A stretch of DNA of 5,496 nucleotides from Bacteroidota bacterium (GTDB lineage: Bacteria > Bacteroidota > Ignavibacteria > Kapaibacteriales > UBA2268). The notes beneath the pieces were generated by a model. That model did not search any database, was not told where the DNA came from, and saw only the letters and a list, made by a program, of their open reading frames with translations. The DNA lies in assembly GCA_027371665.1 (NCBI GenBank), contig DAHXMP010000050.1, positions 1-5,496 of the forward strand, given 5' to 3'. Of this stretch, positions 1 through 5,496 are shown in pieces. The stretch's first letter is position 1. Each line of letters begins with the position of its first letter. A program made the translations under genes and the position numbers.

Positions 1-1191
1 TTGCTTGTTTTTTCCACCACAATAACGAAAATTAACAGGACATATCATCATTCTTCTTATGCGAGTCCCAATGCTGGTAATGCTGCACCCTTCGCATATT
101 ATAGGTATAGAATTGCTCCTAAACCTGTGCGGCTCGATGTATGGAAAACTTTTGAAGGTAAATATGATAATATTTGTAAAGCAAAGCAGGAAATTGAACC
201 TGTTATAAACGAAGCCGCATTTGCTTCTGCAAAAGTTTATAAAGGCACGGCAACCGACCTTAAAGACATTGAATCAGAGAGTATTGATTATATTTATACA
301 GACCCTCCATATGGTACAAAAATTCCGTATCTCGATTTATCCGTAATGTGGAATGCATGGCTGGACTTCGAAGTTTCAAACGAAGATTATGCATTGGAGG
401 TTATCGAAAACGGTTCAAAAGATAAAAGTTTTGAAGAATATTCTGTTTTATTAAAAAAGTCAATTCAGGAAATGTATAGGGTTCTCAAATTCGATAGATG
501 GATGAGTTTTGTTTTTGCACACAAGGACCCGAAATACTGGCATTTGATTGTCAATACTGCCGAAGATACCGGTTTTGAATATGCAGGAGCCGTTACACAG
601 CCTAACGGCCAGACAAGTTATAAGAAAAGAACAATGTCTTTTTCCGTGCTTGCAGGACAATTGATAATTAATTTTCGAAAAGTGAGAACTCCACAGGCAA
701 TTCAAAGAGTGAAATTAGGTAGTCAGGTATATCATATCATAATTGAAACTATCGAATCTGTAATAGCAAAAAACGATGGTGCTAAGCTCGAGGAAATCAA
801 CGATGAATTGATTCTGAAAGGGCTTGAACTCGGCTTTCTCGATATATTGAGCAAAGAGTACAGGGATTTGACGCCTATATTAACGAACAATTTCGATTAT
901 GATGAACTAACCGGGAAGTTTCACATAATTAAGAATCAGAAATTCAAAACAAATATCCCTCTTAATCTCAGGATAAGATATTTCCTTATTTCATTCTTGC
1001 GTAGAAAAGAATTTGAAAAAAATTATCCAACAACCGATGAGATAATTTTGAATATAATGCCATTATTAAGAAACGGCGATACGCCTGTTGACCAAAATAT
1101 ACTAGATGAATTGGAACAAATCGGCGAAAAAGTGGGTAAAGATTCATGGAGATTGAGCCAGTCTTCACAGATGAGTTTGGGATTCGATTAA
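1..1191 (+). CDS. DNA methyltransferase (amino-methylating, DPPY type), C-terminal part; 5' end outside window
   Basis: Predicted SAM-dependent DNA methyltransferase acting on an exocyclic amino group (N6-adenine or N4-cytosine). The catalytic motif IV is seen as TDPPYG at residues 100-105 of the visible 396, followed by IPYLDLSVMWNAWL, a pattern typical of large stand-alone DNA methylases. Just before it, DLKDIESESIDYIYT forms the usual strand leading into motif IV. No SAM-binding FxGxG motif I occurs downstream of DPPY, so it must lie upstream, in the part cut off by the window. Base 1 is a TTG that is probably an internal Leu codon, not a start: residues 4-14 (FSTTITKINRT) and 34-48 (YRYRIAPKPVRLDVW) look like mid-protein segments of this family. 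The C-terminal 160 residues end in a small helical region (PTTDEIILNIMPLL to SWRLSQ) that may be a winged-helix-like tail; this is inference. The hydrolase gene begins three bases after the stop. No restriction enzyme is visible. Target base and recognition site cannot be read from sequence. Confidence 0.85.
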   Translation: MLVFSTTITKINRTYHHSSYASPNAGNAAPFAYYRYRIAPKPVRLDVWKTFEGKYDNICKAKQEIEPVINEAAFASAKVYKGTATDLKDIESESIDYIYTDPPYGTKIPYLDLSVMWNAWLDFEVSNEDYALEVIENGSKDKSFEEYSVLLKKSIQEMYRVLKFDRWMSFVFAHKDPKYWHLIVNTAEDTGFEYAGAVTQPNGQTSYKKRTMSFSVLAGQLIINFRKVRTPQAIQRVKLGSQVYHIIIETIESVIAKNDGAKLEEINDELILKGLELGFLDILSKEYRDLTPILTNNFDYDELTGKFHIIKNQKFKTNIPLNLRIRYFLISFLRRKEFEKNYPTTDEIILNIMPLLRNGDTPVDQNILDELEQIGEKVGKDSWRLSQSSQMSLGFD

Positions 1192-1194
1192 ATT

Positions 1195-2046
1195 ATGGCG
1201 ATAATAAAAAATATATCATTTTCTATAACTAACTCCTTTAACGAAGAAATAAGGGGAGACATTAGGTATCCAGATAACAAAAGTAGTATCCCGTGCATTT
1301 TTGTCCTGCATGGTTTCCAGGGATATAAGGACTGGGGACATTATCCGTATATCGGGGAAAAACTTGCCGGAGCAGGAGCAATCACAGTTGCTTTCAATTT
1401 CTCACTTGACGGTATGGTCGAAGGCTCTGACATGGTAGAAGAACCGGAAAAATTTGCCAGGTTTACCATTTCCCAGGAATTAGGAGATACAGAGCTTGTG
1501 GTCAATAATTTTATTAACGGGAAATTATTAGAAAAAGAAATATTGAAAGATTTGTGGAACGGGAAGATATTTATGCTCGGCTCCTCTCTCGGAAGCGGAA
1601 TAACTATGTTGACCGCAAAAAAAATGAAACAAATTAATAAAATTGCCCTGTGGTCGGCTATTGCTAAGTTTGACAGGTACACCGAAAGACAGAAAAAAGA
1701 ATGGATGAAAATCGGATATATGGAATTTCAGAATTCAGTATCTAAGCAGAATCAAAGATTGAATTACTCGTATATCGAGGATATTGAAAAACATAAAAAA
1801 GAATTTTCTCTGCCCGATGCGATAGCCGGATTAACTATACCTATTCTTTTAGTTCACGGCGGAGCCGATGTTTTGGTTCCCTTGAAAGAAGTTAAGTTAT
1901 TAGTTGAGGCGGCTCCTTACGGAATGTCGGAATTTCACCTGATACCCAACACAGGCCACATATTCGGGACAGTGCATCCTTTTAAGAAACCCAGCAGTGC
2001 ATTAAAAGAAGCAATGGGAACGACAATAAACTTTTTTGAGTTGTAA
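1195..2046 (+). CDS. Alpha/beta hydrolase (serine hydrolase, esterase/peptidase-like)
   Basis: A 283-residue single-domain alpha/beta hydrolase with a complete apparent catalytic machinery. The HGF at residues 39-41 is the oxyanion-hole strand-loop (FVLHGFQGYKDW). The nucleophile elbow is GSSLG at 129-133 with Ser131. The acid is Asp225 in HGGADVLVP, and the base is His255 in NTGHIFG. Residues about 156-212, rich in Lys, Glu and aromatic residues, form the cap insertion between the elbow half and the Asp/His half. There is no signal peptide, so it is probably cytoplasmic. Length and motif spacing are normal for the dienelactone-hydrolase/acyl-peptidase-like superfamily, but the substrate cannot be assigned. 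The ATG at 1195 is chosen because it sits three bases after the methyltransferase stop and leaves a normal N-terminal strand. No good Shine-Dalgarno is visible, so translation is probably coupled to the upstream gene. Its stop overlaps the next gene's start. Confidence 0.9.
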   Translation: MAIIKNISFSITNSFNEEIRGDIRYPDNKSSIPCIFVLHGFQGYKDWGHYPYIGEKLAGAGAITVAFNFSLDGMVEGSDMVEEPEKFARFTISQELGDTELVVNNFINGKLLEKEILKDLWNGKIFMLGSSLGSGITMLTAKKMKQINKIALWSAIAKFDRYTERQKKEWMKIGYMEFQNSVSKQNQRLNYSYIEDIEKHKKEFSLPDAIAGLTIPILLVHGGADVLVPLKEVKLLVEAAPYGMSEFHLIPNTGHIFGTVHPFKKPSSALKEAMGTTINFFEL

Positions 2047-2456
2047 TGAAAAAATTATTATTATTCGGATTCCTGATTTTTTTAGCCGGATGTGAAATAT
2101 TCAGCATAGGTTCATCAGGTAAAAAAGTTAAAACGATTGAAATAAACCAGAAATCGCCTATGGGTGCTGTGTATTTGTTCAAGACTGAGCTTGACAGCAG
2201 CAACATTCCTGCGGCTGCCCAGATACTTGCTTCACCTGACGGCAAGCCATATCTTGCTATTGAACGGTTAGAACTTTACGATGATGTCGCACGTGTCGGA
2301 AGGATAATTGCAGGCAAGCCGATTACTTCTATTACAGCCGATTCGGTCAGCCCTGTAAGTTACAAAGTATCCGTCGAATTTAATTATATTAAGAAGATGC
2401 TTTTCACAACACATAAGATTGAGGAGCTGTGGTTCATCACGAATTATAACGAATGA
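2046..2456 (+). CDS. Small predicted lipoprotein, function unknown
   Basis: A 136-residue protein beginning with a type II signal peptide: two Lys (2-3), a hydrophobic stretch (4-14) and the lipobox LAGC at 13-16, so Cys16 is the likely lipidated residue. The mature part, about 120 residues, starts with a Lys/Ser/Gly-rich linker. It continues with a helix-like segment (SPMGAVYLFKTELDSSNIPAAAQIL, about 38-61) and then alternating strands (residues 68-86 and 104-135). That helix-then-sheet order resembles NTF2-like small lipoproteins, but I do not recognise a named family and this is inference. It should be membrane-anchored, facing the periplasm. The ATG overlaps the hydrolase stop by one base (TAATG), a classic reinitiation arrangement, so it is probably made together with the hydrolase. 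The stop codon lies inside the probable terminator hairpin. Confidence 0.82.
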   Translation: MKKLLLFGFLIFLAGCEIFSIGSSGKKVKTIEINQKSPMGAVYLFKTELDSSNIPAAAQILASPDGKPYLAIERLELYDDVARVGRIIAGKPITSITADSVSPVSYKVSVEFNYIKKMLFTTHKIEELWFITNYNE

Positions 2457-2480
2457 AAATTCAACCGCTCCTTTTTTTTT
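2423..2480 (+). terminator. Probable intrinsic terminator of the methyltransferase-hydrolase-lipoprotein unit
   Basis: GGAGC (2423-2427) pairs with GCTCC (2467-2471). GGTT (2431-2434) pairs with AACC (2463-2466), with a three-base bulge on the left side. An inner TTCAT/ATGAA pair (2433-2437 with 2453-2457) is an alternative. The stem is followed at once by nine T residues (2472-2480). The hairpin is long and bulged, and its left arm lies in the last codons of the lipoprotein gene. The T tract on the outgoing strand is the strongest support. Confidence 0.5.
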
Positions 2481-2487
2481 GCTTATG

Positions 2488-2513
2488 GATTCTGTAACAA
2501 GTTCAGAATGACG
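2488..2513 (+). repeat. Small hairpin repeat unit, copy 1
   Basis: Perfect inverted repeat ATTCTG (2489-2494) and CAGAAT (2504-2509) around a nine-base centre that itself reads AAC-AA-GTT, followed by GACG. From memory, closely similar units (hairpin with AACAAGTT centre, then GAC) are dispersed in intergenic DNA of various bacteria. I cannot confirm copy number here. It shares its layout (paired arms, then GAC and a purine) with the two copies downstream. Confidence 0.55.
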
Positions 2514-2564
2514 TTTTACAATATTCATGTCTTTATTAAGAGTCTAATAAATATTTACAAATAT

Positions 2565-2613
2565 TGTCAGTCTGAGCCCCGAATCAAATTCCGGATTAAC
2601 TACGTCGAAGACT
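2565..2613 (-). repeat. Small hairpin repeat unit, copy 2, with internal insertion
   Basis: Read on the minus strand, this unit has AGTCT, then TCGAC, then AGACT followed by GACA. The pairing arms are 2609-2613 and 2569-2573, and GACA is complementary to 2565-2568. Compared with copy 3 it carries about 26 extra bases between the GAGC (2574-2577) and GTCGAAG (2604-2610) halves. The extra stretch has its own small hairpin, CCGAA (2579-2583) against TTCCGG (2589-2594) with one bulged base. Confidence 0.5.
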
Positions 2614-2630
2614 TATTAACATAAGGTTTT

Positions 2631-2657
2631 CATACTTCGACTTCACTAAGTATGACA
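2631..2657 (+). repeat. Small hairpin repeat unit, copy 3
   Basis: CATACTT (2631-2637) and AAGTATG (2648-2654) are a perfect seven-base inverted repeat around a ten-base loop. The following bases complete a GACA (2654-2657). The loop side carries TCGACTTC, shared in inverted form with copy 2. The arm sequence differs from copy 2 (ATACT/AGTAT against AGTCT/AGACT) while pairing is kept within each unit. Confidence 0.6.
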
Positions 2658-2683
2658 GAAACTTAATAGACTCAATATAAATA

Positions 2684-4108
2684 TTAATTCAAATCGGCAG
2701 CTTTTCTTGCCCCGATAAATTTTTGATAAATTAAAAGGCCGATAATACATACGACGCCAATTCCGCAGAACAGGAGCCATAATTCTGAGGGATGAGCATA
2801 CATCGAGATTTGTGCTTTTGTCAATCCTATTGATTCGCCTGCATTAATCGCCTCACTTACATTAACTCCCTGTGGAAGCTTTATCGAGGAGCCGGCTTCA
2901 GCCAGTTTTGTCCTGATGAATGCAATCATAGGATTGTCAATAAGCCTGACGTAAAGAAAAGCCCCAAGTATTCCGCCAATTAATGAACCAAATACTCCAT
3001 AAAGAAAACCGAAGCCCTGATATGTCGCTTTCTTGTCTGCAGGAGCAATCATTCCGAGATAAGAAAGGAATTTCGGATGTGCTGTCATTTCGCCAATTGA
3101 AAAAATAAACACACCGATAATAAAAATCCAGATGTTTGTATTTATCGCTAAAATAGCCATTCCGACAATTGCAAAAGAGATGCCTGTAATCATAGTAGGA
3201 AGAGCTTTGGTTTTTTTAACGATTGACGAAACGATGAGCTGAAGCAGAATTATTGTCAGAGCATTAATCACTGTAACATGCTCGACGTCGAAATGCCAGT
3301 TGATGCCCGTTAATTTTAGAACGAAATTATTAAGTGGAGATGCATCAACGAATGATTCGACATACCAGAGTACACTGTCGAACATCTGGAAATACATAAT
3401 CCAGAACCAGGAATAAATAAAAATAAATAATATGAAACGCCAGTCTTTGAAAACGACAATAATTTTATTGAGGATATCTTTGATAACTTTTCCAAGCCTT
3501 TCCTTTTCTGCAGAAAGTTCTTTAACGGGTTCTTTATAAATGAAAATCGTGGGAAGAAGCATTGCTCCCGTACATATTGCTGAAGCAAGAATAACATAAG
3601 ACCAGTTCAGCGATTTCAAATATGGAATGAGAAACATCGGGAAAAGAAAAGCACCGAGATTGATTGACCAATAGTATATTCCGAAGCCGAGCGAGTTAGT
3701 CCTTTCATCCGTTACACGTGCTATCGTTCCCGAGATAACAGGTTTGAATGTTCCTGCACCAAAAGCCATAACAACAAGAGAAGCAAAAACAGCAAAGTAC
3801 GAAGTAGTCTGGCTGGCAAGGAAGTAACCTAATCCAAGAAGGGAAAAAGCTACCATAAGCGTTTTACGATAGCCGACTTTGTCTGCTATTGCTCCCGATA
3901 TAATAGGTAGCAGATACAAGAGTGGCTGTATAGTGCTTTTCAGAATGCCAACGCCTTCCTTTGTAAAGCCAAGTTTATCGGTCATATAAATCGAAAGAAC
4001 GCTCATCATGCCGTAATAAGCACCTCTTTCAAAAAATTCATAGATTACGGAAATCCAGTAAACGAGATTGAAATCCCTGAATCCGGCTTTCTTAATGCTT
4101 TGTTCCAT
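2684..4108 (-). CDS. POT/PTR2-like MFS transporter (peptide transporter family, diverged)
   Basis: A 474-residue inner-membrane secondary transporter with about 12 hydrophobic segments (roughly 13-34, 54-74, 83-99, 103-123, 143-163, 169-190, 223-245, 277-297, 303-322, 325-342, 363-387 and 442-461). It matches proton-dependent oligopeptide transporters at several points: ExxER then AYYG in TM1 (E24, E27, R28), MFS motif A GAIADKVGYRK (72-82), FKP in TM4 with K122, YYWSINLGAF (145-154), and SIGEMTAHPKFLS followed by IAP in TM10 (E340). It departs from the family in two ways: the TM1 motif has Gly in place of Phe, and the TM7 FWxxxEQ Glu appears replaced by Phe239. Substrate is therefore uncertain; di-/tripeptides are the default inference, and another small molecule is possible. 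The ATG at 4108 leaves a short cytoplasmic tail before TM1 and has only a weak upstream AAAGA. The gene follows an intrinsic terminator, so it is probably transcribed on its own. Confidence 0.88.
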   Translation of the reverse strand: MEQSIKKAGFRDFNLVYWISVIYEFFERGAYYGMMSVLSIYMTDKLGFTKEGVGILKSTIQPLLYLLPIISGAIADKVGYRKTLMVAFSLLGLGYFLASQTTSYFAVFASLVVMAFGAGTFKPVISGTIARVTDERTNSLGFGIYYWSINLGAFLFPMFLIPYLKSLNWSYVILASAICTGAMLLPTIFIYKEPVKELSAEKERLGKVIKDILNKIIVVFKDWRFILFIFIYSWFWIMYFQMFDSVLWYVESFVDASPLNNFVLKLTGINWHFDVEHVTVINALTIILLQLIVSSIVKKTKALPTMITGISFAIVGMAILAINTNIWIFIIGVFIFSIGEMTAHPKFLSYLGMIAPADKKATYQGFGFLYGVFGSLIGGILGAFLYVRLIDNPMIAFIRTKLAEAGSSIKLPQGVNVSEAINAGESIGLTKAQISMYAHPSELWLLFCGIGVVCIIGLLIYQKFIGARKAADLN

Positions 4109-4151
4109 ACTAATCTTTAATTTAATAGGAAAAACTGAATGATTACTTAAT

Positions 4152-4183
4152 AAAAACCCGCTTCAGTTGGTACGGAAGCGGGC
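4152..4183 (-). terminator. Intrinsic terminator of the ribonucleotide reductase gene
   Basis: CCCGCTTC (4157-4164) and GAAGCGGG (4175-4182) form a perfect eight-base GC-rich stem with a ten-base loop. On the minus strand the stem is followed directly by five T residues (complement of 4152-4156). It lies about 22 bases past the reductase stop and about 45 bases before the transporter start, so it separates the two same-strand genes. The plus strand has no matching T tract. Confidence 0.9.
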
Positions 4184-4204
4184 TATTAACATTATAGAAA
4201 TTTA

Positions 4205-5496
4205 TTATGAACAGCCGCTTGTGCCTCCGCAATCCTCGCAGACAGTACAGCTTCCGTTTCTTTTTACACGAATGGAGCCGCAATATTCGCACTGCTCTCC
4301 TGTATAACCGATTTGCCTGGCATAACCGGCTTTCATTTGTGTGCCGTTACCGTTGCCTTCCGGTTTTTGAGATGGGGAGCTTAGAACCGTTTCATTAACG
4401 GCATTAAGAAAATCATCCTGTAGCTCTTCTTCGTTCTCCGTGTGGTTTCTAATTTCTATTTCTTTCTTAGTTGAAGGCCCAATGGTATTATTTTTATTAC
4501 TGCCGTTTTCTTCGAGGATTTCATCTACGGCATGAACATGAACGAAATCGTCACGCTTCAGGTAATCGTACCCGAGAGAGCGGAAAACATAATCGAGTAT
4601 CGAAGTTGCATTTTTGATAGCTTCATGTCCCTGCACAGGTCCTGCAGGCTCGAACCTTGTAAAAACGAAAGAGTCAACAAGCTCTTCGAGAGGTACGCCA
4701 TATTGAAGTGCCTTCGACACAAGTACGGCAAAAGTATTCAGCAGGCCTTTAAACGAAGCTCCCTCCTTATACATGTCAATAAAAATTTCACCGAGAGAGC
4801 CGTCCTCGTATTCGCCTGTTCTCAAATAAACCTTATGGCCTCCGACATAAGCCTCGCGAATGAAACCAGTACGCTTTTTGGGAAGCTTTTTCCTTTCGGG
4901 CGGGGCATAGACAATTTTTTCGATAATTCTTTCCTGTACTTCCTTAGGGCCAATGGTTTCGTCGAGTGTGTCCTCGTCGCCGAGCATGATGATTTCATCG
5001 AGGTCGTTGAAGTTAGATGAATTTAAAGGCTGGGAGAGCTTTGAGCCGTCCCTGTAAATTGCGATTGCCTTCAGCATCATCTTCCAGGATTGCATGTAAA
5101 CATCGCCGATTTCCCCGACAGTGGCTTCTGCCGGCATGTTAACCGTTTTGGAAATAGCCCCGGTAATAAATGGCTGTGCCGCAGCCATCATCCTTACATG
5201 AGCCATGTATTGAATAAATCTTTTTCCGTTTCTTCCGCATTTATTTGCGGTATCGAATACAGTCAGGTGTTCCTTTTTCAGGTGAGGAGCCCCTTCCATC
5301 ATCATTGTACCGCAGATGTAATCGTTAGCAATTTCTATTTCCTTTTTCGTAAAGCCAAGCCCGGCAAGCATGTCAAAGTCATTGTCGCTAAGCTGTTTGC
5401 CAGTAAATCCGATTTTCTTGCAAAAATCCTCTCCCAGCGTATGCTTATTAAAAGCGAATTTTATATAGAAAACATTATCCAACTGTTTTTCGATTA
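4205..5496 (-). CDS. nrdJ: Adenosylcobalamin-dependent (class II) ribonucleotide reductase, C-terminal part; 5' end outside window
   Basis: Class II RNR reduces ribonucleotides to deoxyribonucleotides with a cobalamin-derived thiyl radical and needs no oxygen. Family landmarks are clear (residues counted from the TTG at 5482): DNVFYIKFAFN (2-12), CGTMMMEGAPHLKKEHL (57-73), AAQPFITGAISKTVNMP (101-117) and AIYRDGSKLSQPLNS (141-155), all characteristic of the end of the NrdJ catalytic barrel. Residues about 205-305 form a TSCPD-like domain (GGHKVYLRTGEYEDG, EIFIDMYKEG, ALQYGVPLEELVDSF, TRFEP). A low-complexity acidic/Asn-rich linker (about 320-385) leads to a Cys-rich tail with CxxC at 398-401, CxxCxxC at 412-418 and C424, ending GCS. 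Such tails are thought to bind zinc or act as a redox arm. The frame has no stop between the TTG at 5482 and the window edge (IEKQ precedes it), so that TTG is an internal Leu codon. The N-terminal part, with the ATP-cone if present and the active-site Cys residues, lies outside. Confidence 0.95.
   Translation of the reverse strand, partial: IEKQLDNVFYIKFAFNKHTLGEDFCKKIGFTGKQLSDNDFDMLAGLGFTKKEIEIANDYICGTMMMEGAPHLKKEHLTVFDTANKCGRNGKRFIQYMAHVRMMAAAQPFITGAISKTVNMPAEATVGEIGDVYMQSWKMMLKAIAIYRDGSKLSQPLNSSNFNDLDEIIMLGDEDTLDETIGPKEVQERIIEKIVYAPPERKKLPKKRTGFIREAYVGGHKVYLRTGEYEDGSLGEIFIDMYKEGASFKGLLNTFAVLVSKALQYGVPLEELVDSFVFTRFEPAGPVQGHEAIKNATSILDYVFRSLGYDYLKRDDFVHVHAVDEILEENGSNKNNTIGPSTKKEIEIRNHTENEEELQDDFLNAVNETVLSSPSQKPEGNGNGTQMKAGYARQIGYTGEQCEYCGSIRVKRNGSCTVCEDCGGTSGCS

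Larger units (their letters stand above)
2540..2673. repeat. Nested imperfect inverted-repeat block (MITE- or REP-like)
   Basis: The outer arms GAGTCTAATAA (2540-2550) and TTAATAGACTC (2663-2673) are complementary at 10 of 11 positions. Inside them, TGTCA (2565-2569) pairs with TGACA (2653-2657), and GTCGAAG (2604-2610) pairs with CTTCGAC (2635-2641). The centre has CTTAT/ATAAG (2612-2616 with 2621-2625) around a four-base loop. The block contains no ORF of its own and sits between two converging transcription units. No T tract follows it on either strand, so it is not an obvious terminator. It may be a non-autonomous mobile element or a BIME-like pair of REP units; both are inferences. Confidence 0.6.

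Noticed and set aside
1..3. TTG as the start codon of the methyltransferase
   Set aside because: It sits at the window edge, and the protein would lack the SAM-binding motif. It is far more likely an internal Leu codon.
1341..1682. A 113-codon minus-strand frame inside the hydrolase gene
   Set aside because: It is antisense to the GxSxG-containing hydrolase, which has a full triad; the minus frame shows no family features.
1..2456. A new phage-defence system built from the methyltransferase, hydrolase and lipoprotein
   Set aside because: There is no nuclease, helicase, NTPase or other effector in view; tight spacing alone does not support a defence role.
2268..2528. An 86-codon minus-strand frame starting MNIVKRHSELVTES
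   Set aside because: Its N-terminus is the translated hairpin repeat (copy 1) and the rest is antisense to the lipoprotein gene. Repeats of this kind often create spurious ORFs.
2540..2673. CRISPR array or bidirectional terminator as the explanation of the repeat block
   Set aside because: There are only two or three short palindromic units in mixed orientation with no regular spacers, and no T tract follows the outer stem on either strand.
4109..4151. A specific promoter for the transporter gene
   Set aside because: The stretch is AT-rich and several weak matches are possible, but no -35/-10 or Bacteroidota-type -33/-7 pair stands out. A promoter is implied only by the upstream terminator.
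4532..5020. A 162-codon plus-strand open frame opposite the ribonucleotide reductase
   Set aside because: It lies wholly antisense to strongly conserved nrdJ sequence, and its translation has no recognisable domain pattern, so it is a shadow frame.
5480..5482. TTG as the start codon of the reductase
   Set aside because: The frame stays open to the window edge, the protein begins mid-domain, and known NrdJ proteins have a large catalytic region upstream.

Overview
This AT-rich window reads as ordinary chromosome from an anaerobic or facultative bacterium of the Bacteroidota/Chlorobiota/Ignavibacteriota type. That placement is an inference. It rests on weak or absent Shine-Dalgarno sequences, the character of the proteins (a B12-dependent ribonucleotide reductase and a POT-like MFS transporter), and a style of intergenic hairpin repeat I associate with such genomes. 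No rRNA or other taxonomic marker is present.

Left part (1-2456, plus strand): a compact three-gene unit. It starts with the C-terminal part of an amino-DNA methyltransferase (DPPY motif), whose 5' end lies outside the window. Three bases later comes an alpha/beta hydrolase with a full Ser-Asp-His triad. That stop codon overlaps by one base the ATG of a small lipoprotein gene. The spacing indicates one mRNA with coupled translation. A bulged hairpin followed by nine T residues (2423-2480) probably ends it.

Middle (2457-2683): a convergent intergenic region with no credible gene. It holds three copies of a small hairpin repeat, each ending in GAC(A/G). Two of them are in inverted orientation and are enclosed by a further 11-bp inverted repeat, giving a nested palindromic block of about 134 bp.

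Right part (2684-5496, minus strand): a complete 12-TM transporter resembling proton-dependent oligopeptide transporters (POT/PTR2), and upstream of it the C-terminal part of an adenosylcobalamin-dependent (class II) ribonucleotide reductase with its Cys-rich tail. The reductase gene runs off the right edge. A clean intrinsic terminator (4152-4183) separates the two, so the transporter probably has its own promoter.

The genes do not form one pathway. I see no CRISPR array, tRNA, rRNA, transposase or recognisable defence cluster, and no convincing new system. The most interesting points are the nested repeat block, the coupled methyltransferase-hydrolase-lipoprotein unit, and the transporter's departures from canonical POT residues.
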